A stretch of DNA of 64,000 bases from Desulfobotulus mexicanus (GTDB lineage: Bacteria > Desulfobacterota > Desulfobacteria > Desulfobacterales > ASO4-4). The stretch is from the NCBI RefSeq assembly GCF_006175995.1, contig NZ_VDMB01000001.1, positions 291,069-355,068 of the forward strand, written 5' to 3'. The translations under genes were made by a program, and so were the position numbers. Positions 45,125-52,883 of the stretch are shown here, piece by piece. Positions within the stretch are counted from its first letter, which is position 1; the number at the start of each line of letters is the position of its first letter. A model generated the notes under the pieces. It did no database searches and was not told the origin of the DNA. It saw nothing but the letters and a program-made list of their open reading frames with translations.

Positions 45125-45502
45125 ATGGATACTTCCATTAGAATCCTTTGCGTTGATGACTTTGCCACCATGCGTCGTATCTTGAAGAATATTCTCAAGC
45201 AGCTTGGTTTTACTAATATCACTGAGGCTGATGACGGAACAACGGCTTTGGAAGAGTTGAAAAAAGGAAAGTTTGATCTGATTATTTCAGACTGGAATAT
45301 GCCGAAAATGTCAGGACTTGAACTTCTCAAGACAGTCAGAGGGATGGATGATTACAAAGATATTCCCTTTCTCATGGTAACGGCGGAAGCCCAGAAGCAG
45401 AATGTTGTGGAGGCGGTGCAGGCTGGGGTTTCCAATTATGTTGTGAAGCCTTTCACTGCTGAGTCCATATCTGAGAAGATAGAAAAAATTCTTGCAAAAT
45501 AA
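45125..45502 (+). CDS. cheY: Chemotaxis response regulator CheY
   Basis: A 125-residue receiver-only protein. Acidic pair D11-D12, phospho-acceptor D56 (SDWNMPKMSG), conserved Thr in MVTAEA and Lys in VKPFTAE are all present. The typical CheY traits (F in DDFATMRR, NMPKMSG loop) distinguish it from generic receivers. It binds the flagellar switch when phosphorylated. It is preceded by cheX; no CheA or CheW is in the window. Confidence 0.93.
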   Translation: MDTSIRILCVDDFATMRRILKNILKQLGFTNITEADDGTTALEELKKGKFDLIISDWNMPKMSGLELLKTVRGMDDYKDIPFLMVTAEAQKQNVVEAVQAGVSNYVVKPFTAESISEKIEKILAK

Positions 45503-45542
45503 GCATAGGCAGCTTTTGTGATTTTTCTTCAAGGGTATTTTT

Positions 45543-45572
45543 TTGATTATCTTTTTATACCATTAAGATAAT
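45543..45572 (+). promoter_or_regulatory. Candidate promoter/inverted repeat before the sigma54 activator gene
   Basis: TTGATT, 18-nt spacer, GATAAT. The same stretch forms a perfect 8-bp inverted repeat, ATTATCTT and AAGATAAT. It may be a promoter, a cheY transcript-end hairpin, or both. Confidence 0.35.
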
Positions 45573-45655
45573 TGTGCTGTAATGAACAGGGTGGAAGTTG
45601 GGCCGGGGCATGAAACAGGCTTGCGGGTTACCGTAGCCGGATCGGATGCGTTTAG

Positions 45656-46714
45656 ATGAGTCTTGGAGTGATGCAGCGGGAACTTTTATCGGAAGATACC
45701 TGTCGTGGGGAAACTCCCCTGTCTTTTATGGGCCTTGTGGGGCAGAGTGCTCCGATGCAAAGGGTTTTCAAGACCATCGGGAAAGTGGCTGCAACGGACA
45801 GTTCCGTTCTTATCACCGGAGAATCCGGTACTGGGAAGGAATTGATTGCCCGGGCCATTCATCATATGAGTTCCCGAAAAAATGGCCCTCTGGTAGTGAT
45901 TAACTGTGGTGCTATTCCAGGGGAGCTTCTGGAATCAGAACTTTTCGGTCATGAAAAAGGAGCTTTTACAGGTGCCCACCGCAGTCGTATGGGGCGCTTT
46001 GAAATGGCCCATGGAGGGACCATCTTCCTCGATGAAATCGGGGATATGAGTCCGGGGCTTCAGGTCAAGCTGCTCCGTGCCATACAGGAACAGACCTTTG
46101 AACGTGTTGGGGGTACCCAGTCCATTCATGTGGATATGCGCGTGCTGTCGGCCACCCACAGGGATCTTGTGTCTGCCATTGGCACCGGTGATTTCCGGGA
46201 GGATCTTTACTACCGCCTGAACGTTATCCCCATTAAAGTGCCGCCCTTAAGGGAGCGCAAAGAGGATATCCCCCTTTTGTGCAGCTATTTTCTCGATCGT
46301 CTGGCTGCCCGTTTTGATGAAGAAACTAAAACATTTTCTCCGGCGGCTCAGGATCTCCTTCTGGCCTACGAGTGGCCCGGAAATATCCGGGAGCTGGAGA
46401 ATATGATGGAACGTATGGCCGTCATGAGTGAGTTTTCCCTTATCGGCGAAGAGGACCTTCCGGAATCCGTCAGGGGAATCCGTACTCCGGAGCGGGTACT
46501 GGCTTTAAATCCTTTGCATAATGGAATGGGTTTTGCCGAAGCTGTGGATCTGTATCAGAAAACCCTGATTATTGAGGCCCTTAACCGTTGTGGCTGGGTG
46601 AAGGCCAAGGCTGCAGCCCTTTTGAAGATGAACCGTACCACCCTTGTGGAAAAGATAAAAAAACTGCAGATTGTGCGGGAAGAACCTCTGCCAACGGATC
46701 TGGATTTTTTTTAA
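45656..46714 (+). CDS. Sigma54-dependent transcriptional activator without receiver domain (flagellar-type)
   Basis: A 352-residue AAA+ activator. Walker A is GESGTGKE at 55-62, the sigma54-contact loop GAFTGA at 102-107, Walker [13 protein letters not shown] near 121-131, and the arginine-finger region follows. A Fis-type helix-turn-helix lies at about 300-340. Only about 25 residues precede the AAA+ domain, so there is no sensor or receiver, and activity must be set by expression or partner proteins, as in FlrA/FleQ-like or FlgR-like minimal activators. It probably serves the sigma54 promoters downstream. No good ribosome-binding site was seen before the ATG. Confidence 0.88.
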   Translation: MSLGVMQRELLSEDTCRGETPLSFMGLVGQSAPMQRVFKTIGKVAATDSSVLITGESGTGKELIARAIHHMSSRKNGPLVVINCGAIPGELLESELFGHEKGAFTGAHRSRMGRFEMAHGGTIFLDEIGDMSPGLQVKLLRAIQEQTFERVGGTQSIHVDMRVLSATHRDLVSAIGTGDFREDLYYRLNVIPIKVPPLRERKEDIPLLCSYFLDRLAARFDEETKTFSPAAQDLLLAYEWPGNIRELENMMERMAVMSEFSLIGEEDLPESVRGIRTPERVLALNPLHNGMGFAEAVDLYQKTLIIEALNRCGWVKAKAAALLKMNRTTLVEKIKKLQIVREEPLPTDLDFF

Positions 46715-46802
46715 GATAAAAGTTTTTGCTCCCGTATGCCGATGGGTTTTTTTAGTCAGCGTCGGGTCTTTTTGGCAGAGGTGTTGGATTTATGACACGG
46801 TC

Positions 46803-46831
46803 ACCGGCGGCAAAACCGCCGGTTTTTTTTT
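46803..46831 (+). terminator. Intrinsic terminator after the sigma54 activator gene
   Basis: ACCGGCGG pairs with CCGCCGGT around a 5-nt loop and is followed by nine T residues; a textbook intrinsic terminator. Confidence 0.92.
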
Positions 46832-46873
46832 GGAAACGCCATTTTTCTACAGCTGTGCATTAATTGTGCATAG

Positions 46874-46889
46874 TGGCACCTTCTTTGCA
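46874..46889 (+). promoter_or_regulatory. Sigma54 promoter for the TPR-protein gene
   Basis: TGGCAC, 5-nt spacer, TTGCA: a perfect -24/-12 element. It lies directly after a terminator and about 190 bp before the TPR gene. The long leader may hold activator-binding sites further upstream or downstream. Confidence 0.85.
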
Positions 46890-47075
46890 AATATCAGGGC
46901 ATTAGCTTTTGCAGCCCACCGGACCTGCCCGAAGGTTTTTACCCTTATTGCAGCTTCGGTTCTGCTTGATGTAAAAGTTATTTGTGGTTGATGGATTTTG
47001 AAAGCCGGAAGGCTGCTGTTCTAAAAGCCTGTCTTCAAGGAGGCAGAAACCGGGTATTGAACGAGGCGGTTGTCC

Positions 47076-49577
47076 ATGGATCGAATCCTTATGGTCAAAT
47101 TCATGAAAATGTTATGCCGGGTCTGGCTGGGGGGGATATTCTTCTTCATGCTGGTCCTTCCGGTAGCAGCCGCATCTTTGTTGGAAGGAATAGAGCTTGC
47201 TGAAAATCCTGCCCGGATTGCCCTGCGTTTTGACAGGGATGTGCAGTGGCGGGTTTTTCAGACGGGGCCAAGGGAGCTTGTGGTGGCGCTGGCCGGAGCT
47301 TCTGTGGCAAGGGATCTGGCACGAAGTGGTTCGGCCCTTCCCGTTGTGCAGCGTATCGTTTATAAAAGAACAGCGGACGGGGATGCCACCCTTATTGTGG
47401 AAACAGGCCCTGCCATTCGTTCCGTGGAAACCCGCTGGCGGGGTGGGGTACGGATTCTGGAAATTTATCTGTATCCGGAAGTTCAGCAGGTACATAAAGT
47501 CCCCCGGGGCAGCCTTGAACAGCGCAGGCGTGTGGACACGGCTTTGAGGGAAGTGAAGCCTGCGGATCCTGAAGCGGACAGGGTTGCCGTTGCCAGAGAC
47601 AGGGCAAAGTCCATTCGTGTGGAATCTCTTCAGGAGGAGAAATCCCCGCTGGACCTTGATGGTTATGGCGGCATTGATACGCTTCTGGATGCGGTGCTTG
47701 CTTCTCCCTGCGGAGGTGGCGTCCATGTGCGGGTTGCAGTGCGGAACATCCGTGAAGGGATGTGCGGCCAGGGACTGGATACTCTGGCTCAGGGCCTGAT
47801 GGACGGATGCGGGGATGTTTTTGACTATTTAAGTGCCTGGTGTGATTTTGACTCTGTGCTAAGGCCTGTGGAACAGCTTGCTCTGGCAAGGAATCTGGTT
47901 TCCCTTGCGATGAAAAACCCCGGCTCTGATTATTTGCCATGGGCCTACGCCATGCTAGGGGTTCTGTATCACAGGATGGGCAATGACCCTGTGGGGATGG
48001 GCTATTTTGAGCTGCTGCGGGAAAAGGAACCTGAGTTTGCCGGGATGCCAGAGATCCTTTTGAATCTTGGCAGGATGTATATGCGTATCCAGCGCCTTGA
48101 CGAAGCTGAGCCCCTGCTCAGGGACCTTGTGGCCAGTTACGGGGATACGGTTTTCGCTCAGGATGCCAGAATGGAGCTGGGGCGGCTGCTCTTTGAAAGA
48201 AAAAGATATTTTGATACCCTGAAAATGCTGGAAACGTTGCTCCATGAAACTCCCGACAGAATATTTAAAGACAAAGACCTGCTGCTCCTTGTGGGCAACA
48301 GCCATTTCCATACAGGTTCCTATGCTAAGGCCATTGAATCCCTTACACGGGCATACAATGATTTTCCGGATATGGCGGAGCGGTCCCTGGTCCTTACCCG
48401 CATTGCTGATTCCTATGCTTTTCTGGAGGAAAAGGATAAGGCGAAAAAGCTCTATGAGTTTGTCCGGGAGCTTTTCCCTGGAAGTGACGGCTTTGTCATC
48501 AGCTCCATCCGTCTTGCGGAACTCCTTGAGGACAGAGAAAAAAAAGATGAACTTTTTGAGATGGTCATCCGTGACTATCCTGACCATCCCCTTGCACGTC
48601 TGGCTCTGATGCGTCTGGCCGAGTCCCGTTATGAAGCAGGCGAGTACAGTGCCAGTGTGAATCTGATCCGCAGGCTTCTGGTCGCAGATCCCAGGGCACT
48701 TCGCAGGGGGGCGTTGGATTTGATGGGGCGCAGCCTTGAAGCTCTTTTTGATGAGTTTCTTTCTGTCGGTCTTTATCCTGAAGTGATACGTCGCTATGAA
48801 ATGGAAAAAGGGCCCTTGTATGAAATGGAAAAGCCTGAGCTGCATGCCCAGGTTGGCAGGGCTTTTCTGGAAGGGCATCTTTACCCCCAGGCTGTGAATC
48901 ACTACCGCAGGGCTGAAATGCTTTTTGGCGGAGCAGCGGTACCTCCTGAGATTCGTTTCAGGTATGGCGTGGCAGCAAAAGGGGCGGGAGACGGAGAAAT
49001 GGCTCTGGCCCAGCTCACTCTTTTTTTAAGGGCTGTTCCCGGTGATCCACTGCGCAGTTCCCTTGCTCTGGGCCATATTGGAGATATTCGTCTGGAAACG
49101 GGTGAGCTGGATGCTGCCCTCAAGGCGTATCAGGATGCAGCCAGTCTGGCCGAAACCGCTGAAAATAAGGTGGTTTTCCTTTTCTCTGCTGCAAAAATCC
49201 TCAGGGAGAAGGGGCAAAGGCAGAAAGAAGCAGAAATTCTGGAAAGGGCCCTTGCATTTTCAGACCTGGAAAGTCAAGATTCCCCAGATCTTCATTTTAC
49301 CATTCTGCGTTCTCTGGGAGAGGCACGTGTGGCTCAGGGAAAATATGCAGAAGCCTCAGGGGCCTATGGGAAGGCTGAAGCCATACCGGGTATCGCTGTG
49401 GCAGATAGGAATGCCGTACGTTTCAGGCTTGCAGAAGTTCTTGAGAGAACAGGAGATACGGTGGATGCAAGGCGTTTGTATGAGTTTTTAATTGAGGATG
49501 CGGATCCTCTCTGGGGTTCCATGGCCCGGGAACGTCTGGCTGGAATGCGTATAGAAAATAAGTTGCTGGATTCCTGA
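47076..49577 (+). CDS. Large secreted tetratricopeptide-repeat protein in the flagellar region
   Basis: An 833-residue protein. An N-terminal hydrophobic segment (about 12-33, ending LVLPVAAAS) looks like a signal peptide. A short AMIN-like beta domain may follow (residues of about 35-130), with a charged linker. From about 255 to 820 there are roughly twelve degenerate TPR helix pairs (for example LLNLGRMYMRIQRLDEAEPLLRDL and AKAIESLTRAYNDFP). It is driven by a perfect sigma54 promoter and lies between two sigma54 activator genes, so a role in flagellar assembly or motility is likely though unproven. GAGG precedes the ATG at 47076. Confidence 0.8.
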   Translation: MDRILMVKFMKMLCRVWLGGIFFFMLVLPVAAASLLEGIELAENPARIALRFDRDVQWRVFQTGPRELVVALAGASVARDLARSGSALPVVQRIVYKRTADGDATLIVETGPAIRSVETRWRGGVRILEIYLYPEVQQVHKVPRGSLEQRRRVDTALREVKPADPEADRVAVARDRAKSIRVESLQEEKSPLDLDGYGGIDTLLDAVLASPCGGGVHVRVAVRNIREGMCGQGLDTLAQGLMDGCGDVFDYLSAWCDFDSVLRPVEQLALARNLVSLAMKNPGSDYLPWAYAMLGVLYHRMGNDPVGMGYFELLREKEPEFAGMPEILLNLGRMYMRIQRLDEAEPLLRDLVASYGDTVFAQDARMELGRLLFERKRYFDTLKMLETLLHETPDRIFKDKDLLLLVGNSHFHTGSYAKAIESLTRAYNDFPDMAERSLVLTRIADSYAFLEEKDKAKKLYEFVRELFPGSDGFVISSIRLAELLEDREKKDELFEMVIRDYPDHPLARLALMRLAESRYEAGEYSASVNLIRRLLVADPRALRRGALDLMGRSLEALFDEFLSVGLYPEVIRRYEMEKGPLYEMEKPELHAQVGRAFLEGHLYPQAVNHYRRAEMLFGGAAVPPEIRFRYGVAAKGAGDGEMALAQLTLFLRAVPGDPLRSSLALGHIGDIRLETGELDAALKAYQDAASLAETAENKVVFLFSAAKILREKGQRQKEAEILERALAFSDLESQDSPDLHFTILRSLGEARVAQGKYAEASGAYGKAEAIPGIAVADRNAVRFRLAEVLERTGDTVDARRLYEFLIEDADPLWGSMARERLAGMRIENKLLDS

Positions 49578-49670
49578 TTGAAGTTTGCTGTCTGGTTAAG
49601 GCGATGGTACTGACACCTGTTTTCAAGATATGTGTCCTGATGTATTTTATTAATAATACAGGGTTTTATC

Positions 49671-51023
49671 ATGACGAGTTCACGACAGGCCGTGATTTTT
49701 GCTTCTGACTCCGGAGTCCGTGATTCCCTGAACCGTATGTTGGAAAACTGTAGTTGTTCGGTGCGTCCAGGAAGAACGGAAACAGAAGCCCTGCAGCTGA
49801 TGCAGTCCCAGGCTCCCAGCCTGGTTGTGGGTGTATGGGAGGATGGAAAGAACCCACTGCCCTTTGTGGCGCAGGCGGTGTCCAGCCGGATTCCTGTGCT
49901 GGTACTTTCTGGCAGCGTGGATGTGGAGCTGGCTGTGGATTGCATTCGTGCTGGTGCCCTGGATTTCATGCTGCTGCCCCTGGAAGAGGATCGTCTGCAA
50001 AAAATTTTCACCGGGATTTTCGGGGAAAAAGCCATGCCTGTATCCGGCAGAAGTCTGGTGACCCAGGATCCTGGGATGCAGCGCCTTGTGGATCTGACCC
50101 TGAGGGTTGCAGCCAGCCGTGCCCCGGTTTTTATTCAGGGTGAGTCCGGTACGGGTAAGGAGCTTTTTGCCCGTATGGTGCATGATAACAGCCCCAGAAG
50201 GCAGGGAGCCTTTGTGGCTATTAACTGTGCGGCCCTGCCGGAAAATCTTCTGGAGAGTGAGCTTTTCGGTCATGAAAAAGGCGCCTTTACAGGGGCGACT
50301 TTCCGCAAGGAAGGAAAGTTTGAGCTGGCCCATGGGGGAACCCTTCTTCTGGATGAGGTTACGGAAATGCCCGTACATCTGCAGGCCAAGCTTTTGAGGG
50401 TGTTGCAGGAAGGCGCCGTGGACCGGGTTGGTGGTTTGCGGCCTGTCCATGTGGATGTTCGGATTGTGGCCACCACCAACAGGGATCTTCGGGAGGCCAT
50501 GGAAGAGGGTATTTTCCGGGAAGATCTTTATCACAGACTGAATACCATCCCCCTTCGTATTCCGCCATTGCGGGAACGTCCCGGAGATATTCCCCTGCTG
50601 GCTCGCCATTTTATTGAAAAGTATAATGCAGAGGATGGGCGGAGTGTCAAGGGTTTGACGGACGAGGCTTTAAACTGTTTAACTTCCGTCACTTTCACGG
50701 GTAATGTCCGGGAGCTTGAAAACGTGATCCGTCGTGCAGTACTTCTTTGTGACGGTACTGATATCAAGATTGCGGACCTTCTGCTGGAAGAAGATCTTCC
50801 CCACAGTCTCTCCCCGGGCCTTGCGGAAGGTTCCTGGTCTCTGCCCGAAGCTTTTCTGGATGCTCCTTTAAAGGAGGTGGAAAAGCAGATGATTTTCCAT
50901 ACCCTGAAACGTTTTGACGGAAACCGTACCCATGCGGCCCAGCTTCTGGGGATCAGCGTACGTACCCTGCGTAACAAGCTCAATGAATATAAAAATGATC
51001 CGGATATGACGGCTGCGGTTTGA
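49671..51023 (+). CDS. Sigma54-dependent NtrC-type activator with degenerate receiver
   Basis: A 450-residue activator. Residues 1-125 have the receiver fold, but the phospho-acceptor position is valine (V55, in SLVVGVWEDGK), the conserved Lys is replaced (MLLPLEED) and the usual acidic pair is weak (FASDSG). The AAA+ domain is intact: Walker A GESGTGKE near 157, GAFTGA near 205, and a Walker B with DE (LLLDEVTEM). A Fis-type helix-turn-helix ends the protein. It resembles FlrC/FleR-like flagellar activators and is followed by the sigma54-controlled flgB operon. Activation cannot use standard aspartate phosphorylation. Confidence 0.87.
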   Translation: MTSSRQAVIFASDSGVRDSLNRMLENCSCSVRPGRTETEALQLMQSQAPSLVVGVWEDGKNPLPFVAQAVSSRIPVLVLSGSVDVELAVDCIRAGALDFMLLPLEEDRLQKIFTGIFGEKAMPVSGRSLVTQDPGMQRLVDLTLRVAASRAPVFIQGESGTGKELFARMVHDNSPRRQGAFVAINCAALPENLLESELFGHEKGAFTGATFRKEGKFELAHGGTLLLDEVTEMPVHLQAKLLRVLQEGAVDRVGGLRPVHVDVRIVATTNRDLREAMEEGIFREDLYHRLNTIPLRIPPLRERPGDIPLLARHFIEKYNAEDGRSVKGLTDEALNCLTSVTFTGNVRELENVIRRAVLLCDGTDIKIADLLLEEDLPHSLSPGLAEGSWSLPEAFLDAPLKEVEKQMIFHTLKRFDGNRTHAAQLLGISVRTLRNKLNEYKNDPDMTAAV

Positions 51024-51047
51024 TTTTACTTCAATAATTGTAAGCGT

Positions 51048-51394
51048 TTAATTGTTTAGCACAGTTTTCCAAGTACTATAGCTGCAAGACAGATGCACAG
51101 GCCCCAGGCTATTTGCCCGTGACGCAATCTTATTCGGAAGCTTCTTGCCCTGTGCGGAAGCGGCAAAAACTCCCCGCCAAAGGCAGGATAAGCTTTTTGA
51201 TTACCATAGCAGGCCTTGGTACGCTGCCTTTGTGGCGGCTCAGACAGTTTGCCGCTTCTTTCGCACAGGCCTGCAAAGCTCTAATCCGAAACGATTGCAA
51301 TGTCACTTGCAAATAGCCAAGGAGCCTTGCAATAGTACGAAGCTGCTGCAATTACAGCATTGGCAGTTTGGGATAAACTGTGCTGAACAGTTAC
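51048..51394 (+). repeat. Dispersed palindromic element, copy 8 (forward)
   Basis: Full copy of 347 bp between the second activator gene and the flgB promoter, no nested insert. Ends are ttaattgtttagcac and gtgctgaacagttac. The two halves align over almost the entire length when one is reversed, making it the best copy for folding. Confidence 0.93.
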
Positions 51395-51411
51395 GTAAGT
51401 ACCAATCATTC

Positions 51412-51439
51412 AGCTCCGCTGTCCAGCGGGGCTTTTTTT
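51412..51439 (+). terminator. Intrinsic terminator between repeat copy 8 and flgB
   Basis: AGCTCCGCTG pairs with CAGCGGGGCT (one G-T pair) and is followed by seven T residues. It lies two nucleotides before the flgB sigma54 promoter, insulating the flagellar operon from upstream transcription. Confidence 0.85.
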
Positions 51440-51440
51440 A

Positions 51441-51456
51441 TGGCACATCTGTTGCA
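51441..51456 (+). promoter_or_regulatory. Sigma54 promoter of the flgB operon
   Basis: TGGCAC, 5-nt spacer, TTGCA: a perfect -24/-12 element 52 nt before the flgB start codon. Confidence 0.92.
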
Positions 51457-51507
51457 TATTTTTCAGGGCAGGATTGATTATCTGTCCTTAGAGAAAGGAG
51501 GTGCCTT

Positions 51508-51915
51508 TTGGGCGGTCACCGTTTATTTGATTCCACCTACAATATGATGGGCAAGGGGCTGGATGTTTCCAGTTTTCGTCATAGCCTGATTTCTGCCAAT
51601 GTGGCCAATGTGGATACGATCCATTACAAGCCGAGGGATCTGGATTTTAATGCAACCCTGAAACAGGCCATGGCCGGTCCTCCTCCAAGGGAGGTGGCCA
51701 TGACCCATGAAAAGCATCTGGACGCCGGTCCGCTTCCGGACCCCATACGGGCATCCATATATGACAATGCCGATGCCTATCATCTGGACTCGGTGGATAT
51801 TGATGAGGAGATGAGTAATCTTGTGGAAAACAATATGAAATACAGGACAACGGCTGAAATGATGGTGAGAAAGATGACCATCCTCCGTCATGCCATTGCC
51901 GAAGGAGGCAGCTGA
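51508..51915 (+). CDS. flgB: Flagellar basal-body rod protein FlgB
   Basis: A 135-residue proximal rod protein exported by the flagellar type III system. The N-terminal rod motif is present (SLISANVANVDTIHYKPRDLDF near 25-46), followed by the C-terminal NNMKYRTTAEMMVRKM helix. Start is TTG at 51508, five bases after AAAGGAGGT; no better start is available. It overlaps flgC. First gene of the sigma54-driven operon. Confidence 0.95.
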   Translation: MGGHRLFDSTYNMMGKGLDVSSFRHSLISANVANVDTIHYKPRDLDFNATLKQAMAGPPPREVAMTHEKHLDAGPLPDPIRASIYDNADAYHLDSVDIDEEMSNLVENNMKYRTTAEMMVRKMTILRHAIAEGGS

Positions 51916-52415
51916 TGACAGATCTGATCAAGTCTTTTAAAATTGGCGGTACGGCCCTTTCCGCACACCGGATGAAAATGAACGTCATTGCCCAGAACCT
52001 CGCCAATGTGGACACCACCCGGACGGAGGAAGGTGGACCCTATCGCCGGAAAATGGTGGTTTATGAGGGGCGTCAGCTGGAGGAGATTCCTCTGGGTCTG
52101 CAGAAGGCAGAAGCCAGGGAGAATTATGATGACTTAGGATTTTATGAGATGTTTGAGCGGGAAAGGGACAGGGGGGGGGATCAGCGGGGCGTTAAGGTTA
52201 CCGATGTGGTGCAGTCCCAGGAGGATTTTCGTCTTGTATACAATCCCAGCCATCCGGATGCGGACCCTGTGACGGGTTATGTGGCCATGCCCAATGTGGA
52301 TCACCTCACGGAAATGGCGGATATGCTGGTGGCCAGAAGGGCTTATGAAGCCAGTATTACGGTAATGAACAACACCAAGGCCATGATGATGAAGGCACTG
52401 GAAATTGGTAAGTAG
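51915..52415 (+). CDS. flgC: Flagellar basal-body rod protein FlgC
   Basis: A 166-residue proximal rod protein. The N-terminal ALSAHRMKMNVIAQNLANVDTT pattern and the C-terminal EMADMLVARRAYEASITVMNNTKAMMMKALEIGK are diagnostic. A somewhat longer middle region (about residues 45-110) than the minimal family. The start codon overlaps the flgB stop. Confidence 0.95.
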   Translation: MTDLIKSFKIGGTALSAHRMKMNVIAQNLANVDTTRTEEGGPYRRKMVVYEGRQLEEIPLGLQKAEARENYDDLGFYEMFERERDRGGDQRGVKVTDVVQSQEDFRLVYNPSHPDADPVTGYVAMPNVDHLTEMADMLVARRAYEASITVMNNTKAMMMKALEIGK

Positions 52416-52550
52416 TTGCCTTTATCGTGGCGTGCCGGACTCTCTCTGTGCTGTGTAGTATGCAGGGAGGCGAATACTTGAAATTTGAAATTTCTACAGC
52501 CCAGACAAAGAGTCCTTGCCGGGTATATACTCTTGGAAAAGGAGAACAGA

Positions 52551-52853
52551 ATGAATCCCGTAAATAACCGTTTTTTTTCTCTTCCGGTTGCAGATACAGG
52601 GCAGATTTCCGCCACTGCTCTGCCCCCTTTTTCCGGCATGAGTTTTTCCGAGCGTCTTAACAGTGCCGTTCGTGAGGTGAATACCCTGCAGAATGTTTCG
52701 GATCTTGCAGCGGAAAAGGTCATGCTTGGAGAGCTGGATCTGCACGAAGGCATGATGGCTCTTCAGGAGGCGGATCTTTCCATGCGCCTTCTGGTACAGA
52801 CACGGTCCAAAGCCCTGGAAGCCTATAAAGAAATCATGCACATGCAGTTCTGA
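52551..52853 (+). CDS. fliE: Flagellar hook-basal body protein FliE
   Basis: A 100-residue protein that links the MS ring to the rod. The C-terminal signature runs from the GELDLHEGMMALQEADLSM block to QTRSKALEAYKEIMHMQF. GGAG lies seven bases before the ATG. The 135-bp gap after flgC shows no repeat or promoter. Confidence 0.94.
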   Translation: MNPVNNRFFSLPVADTGQISATALPPFSGMSFSERLNSAVREVNTLQNVSDLAAEKVMLGELDLHEGMMALQEADLSMRLLVQTRSKALEAYKEIMHMQF

Positions 52854-52883
52854 TTATAGCCAACTTTTTTCGGAGAGAACGCC

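Noticed and set aside
7318-51394. Clear target-site duplications around the repeat elements
   Set aside because: Some flanks look similar (T runs at copy 1 and near copy 7), but the bases are low complexity and offset. No consistent duplication length could be defined.
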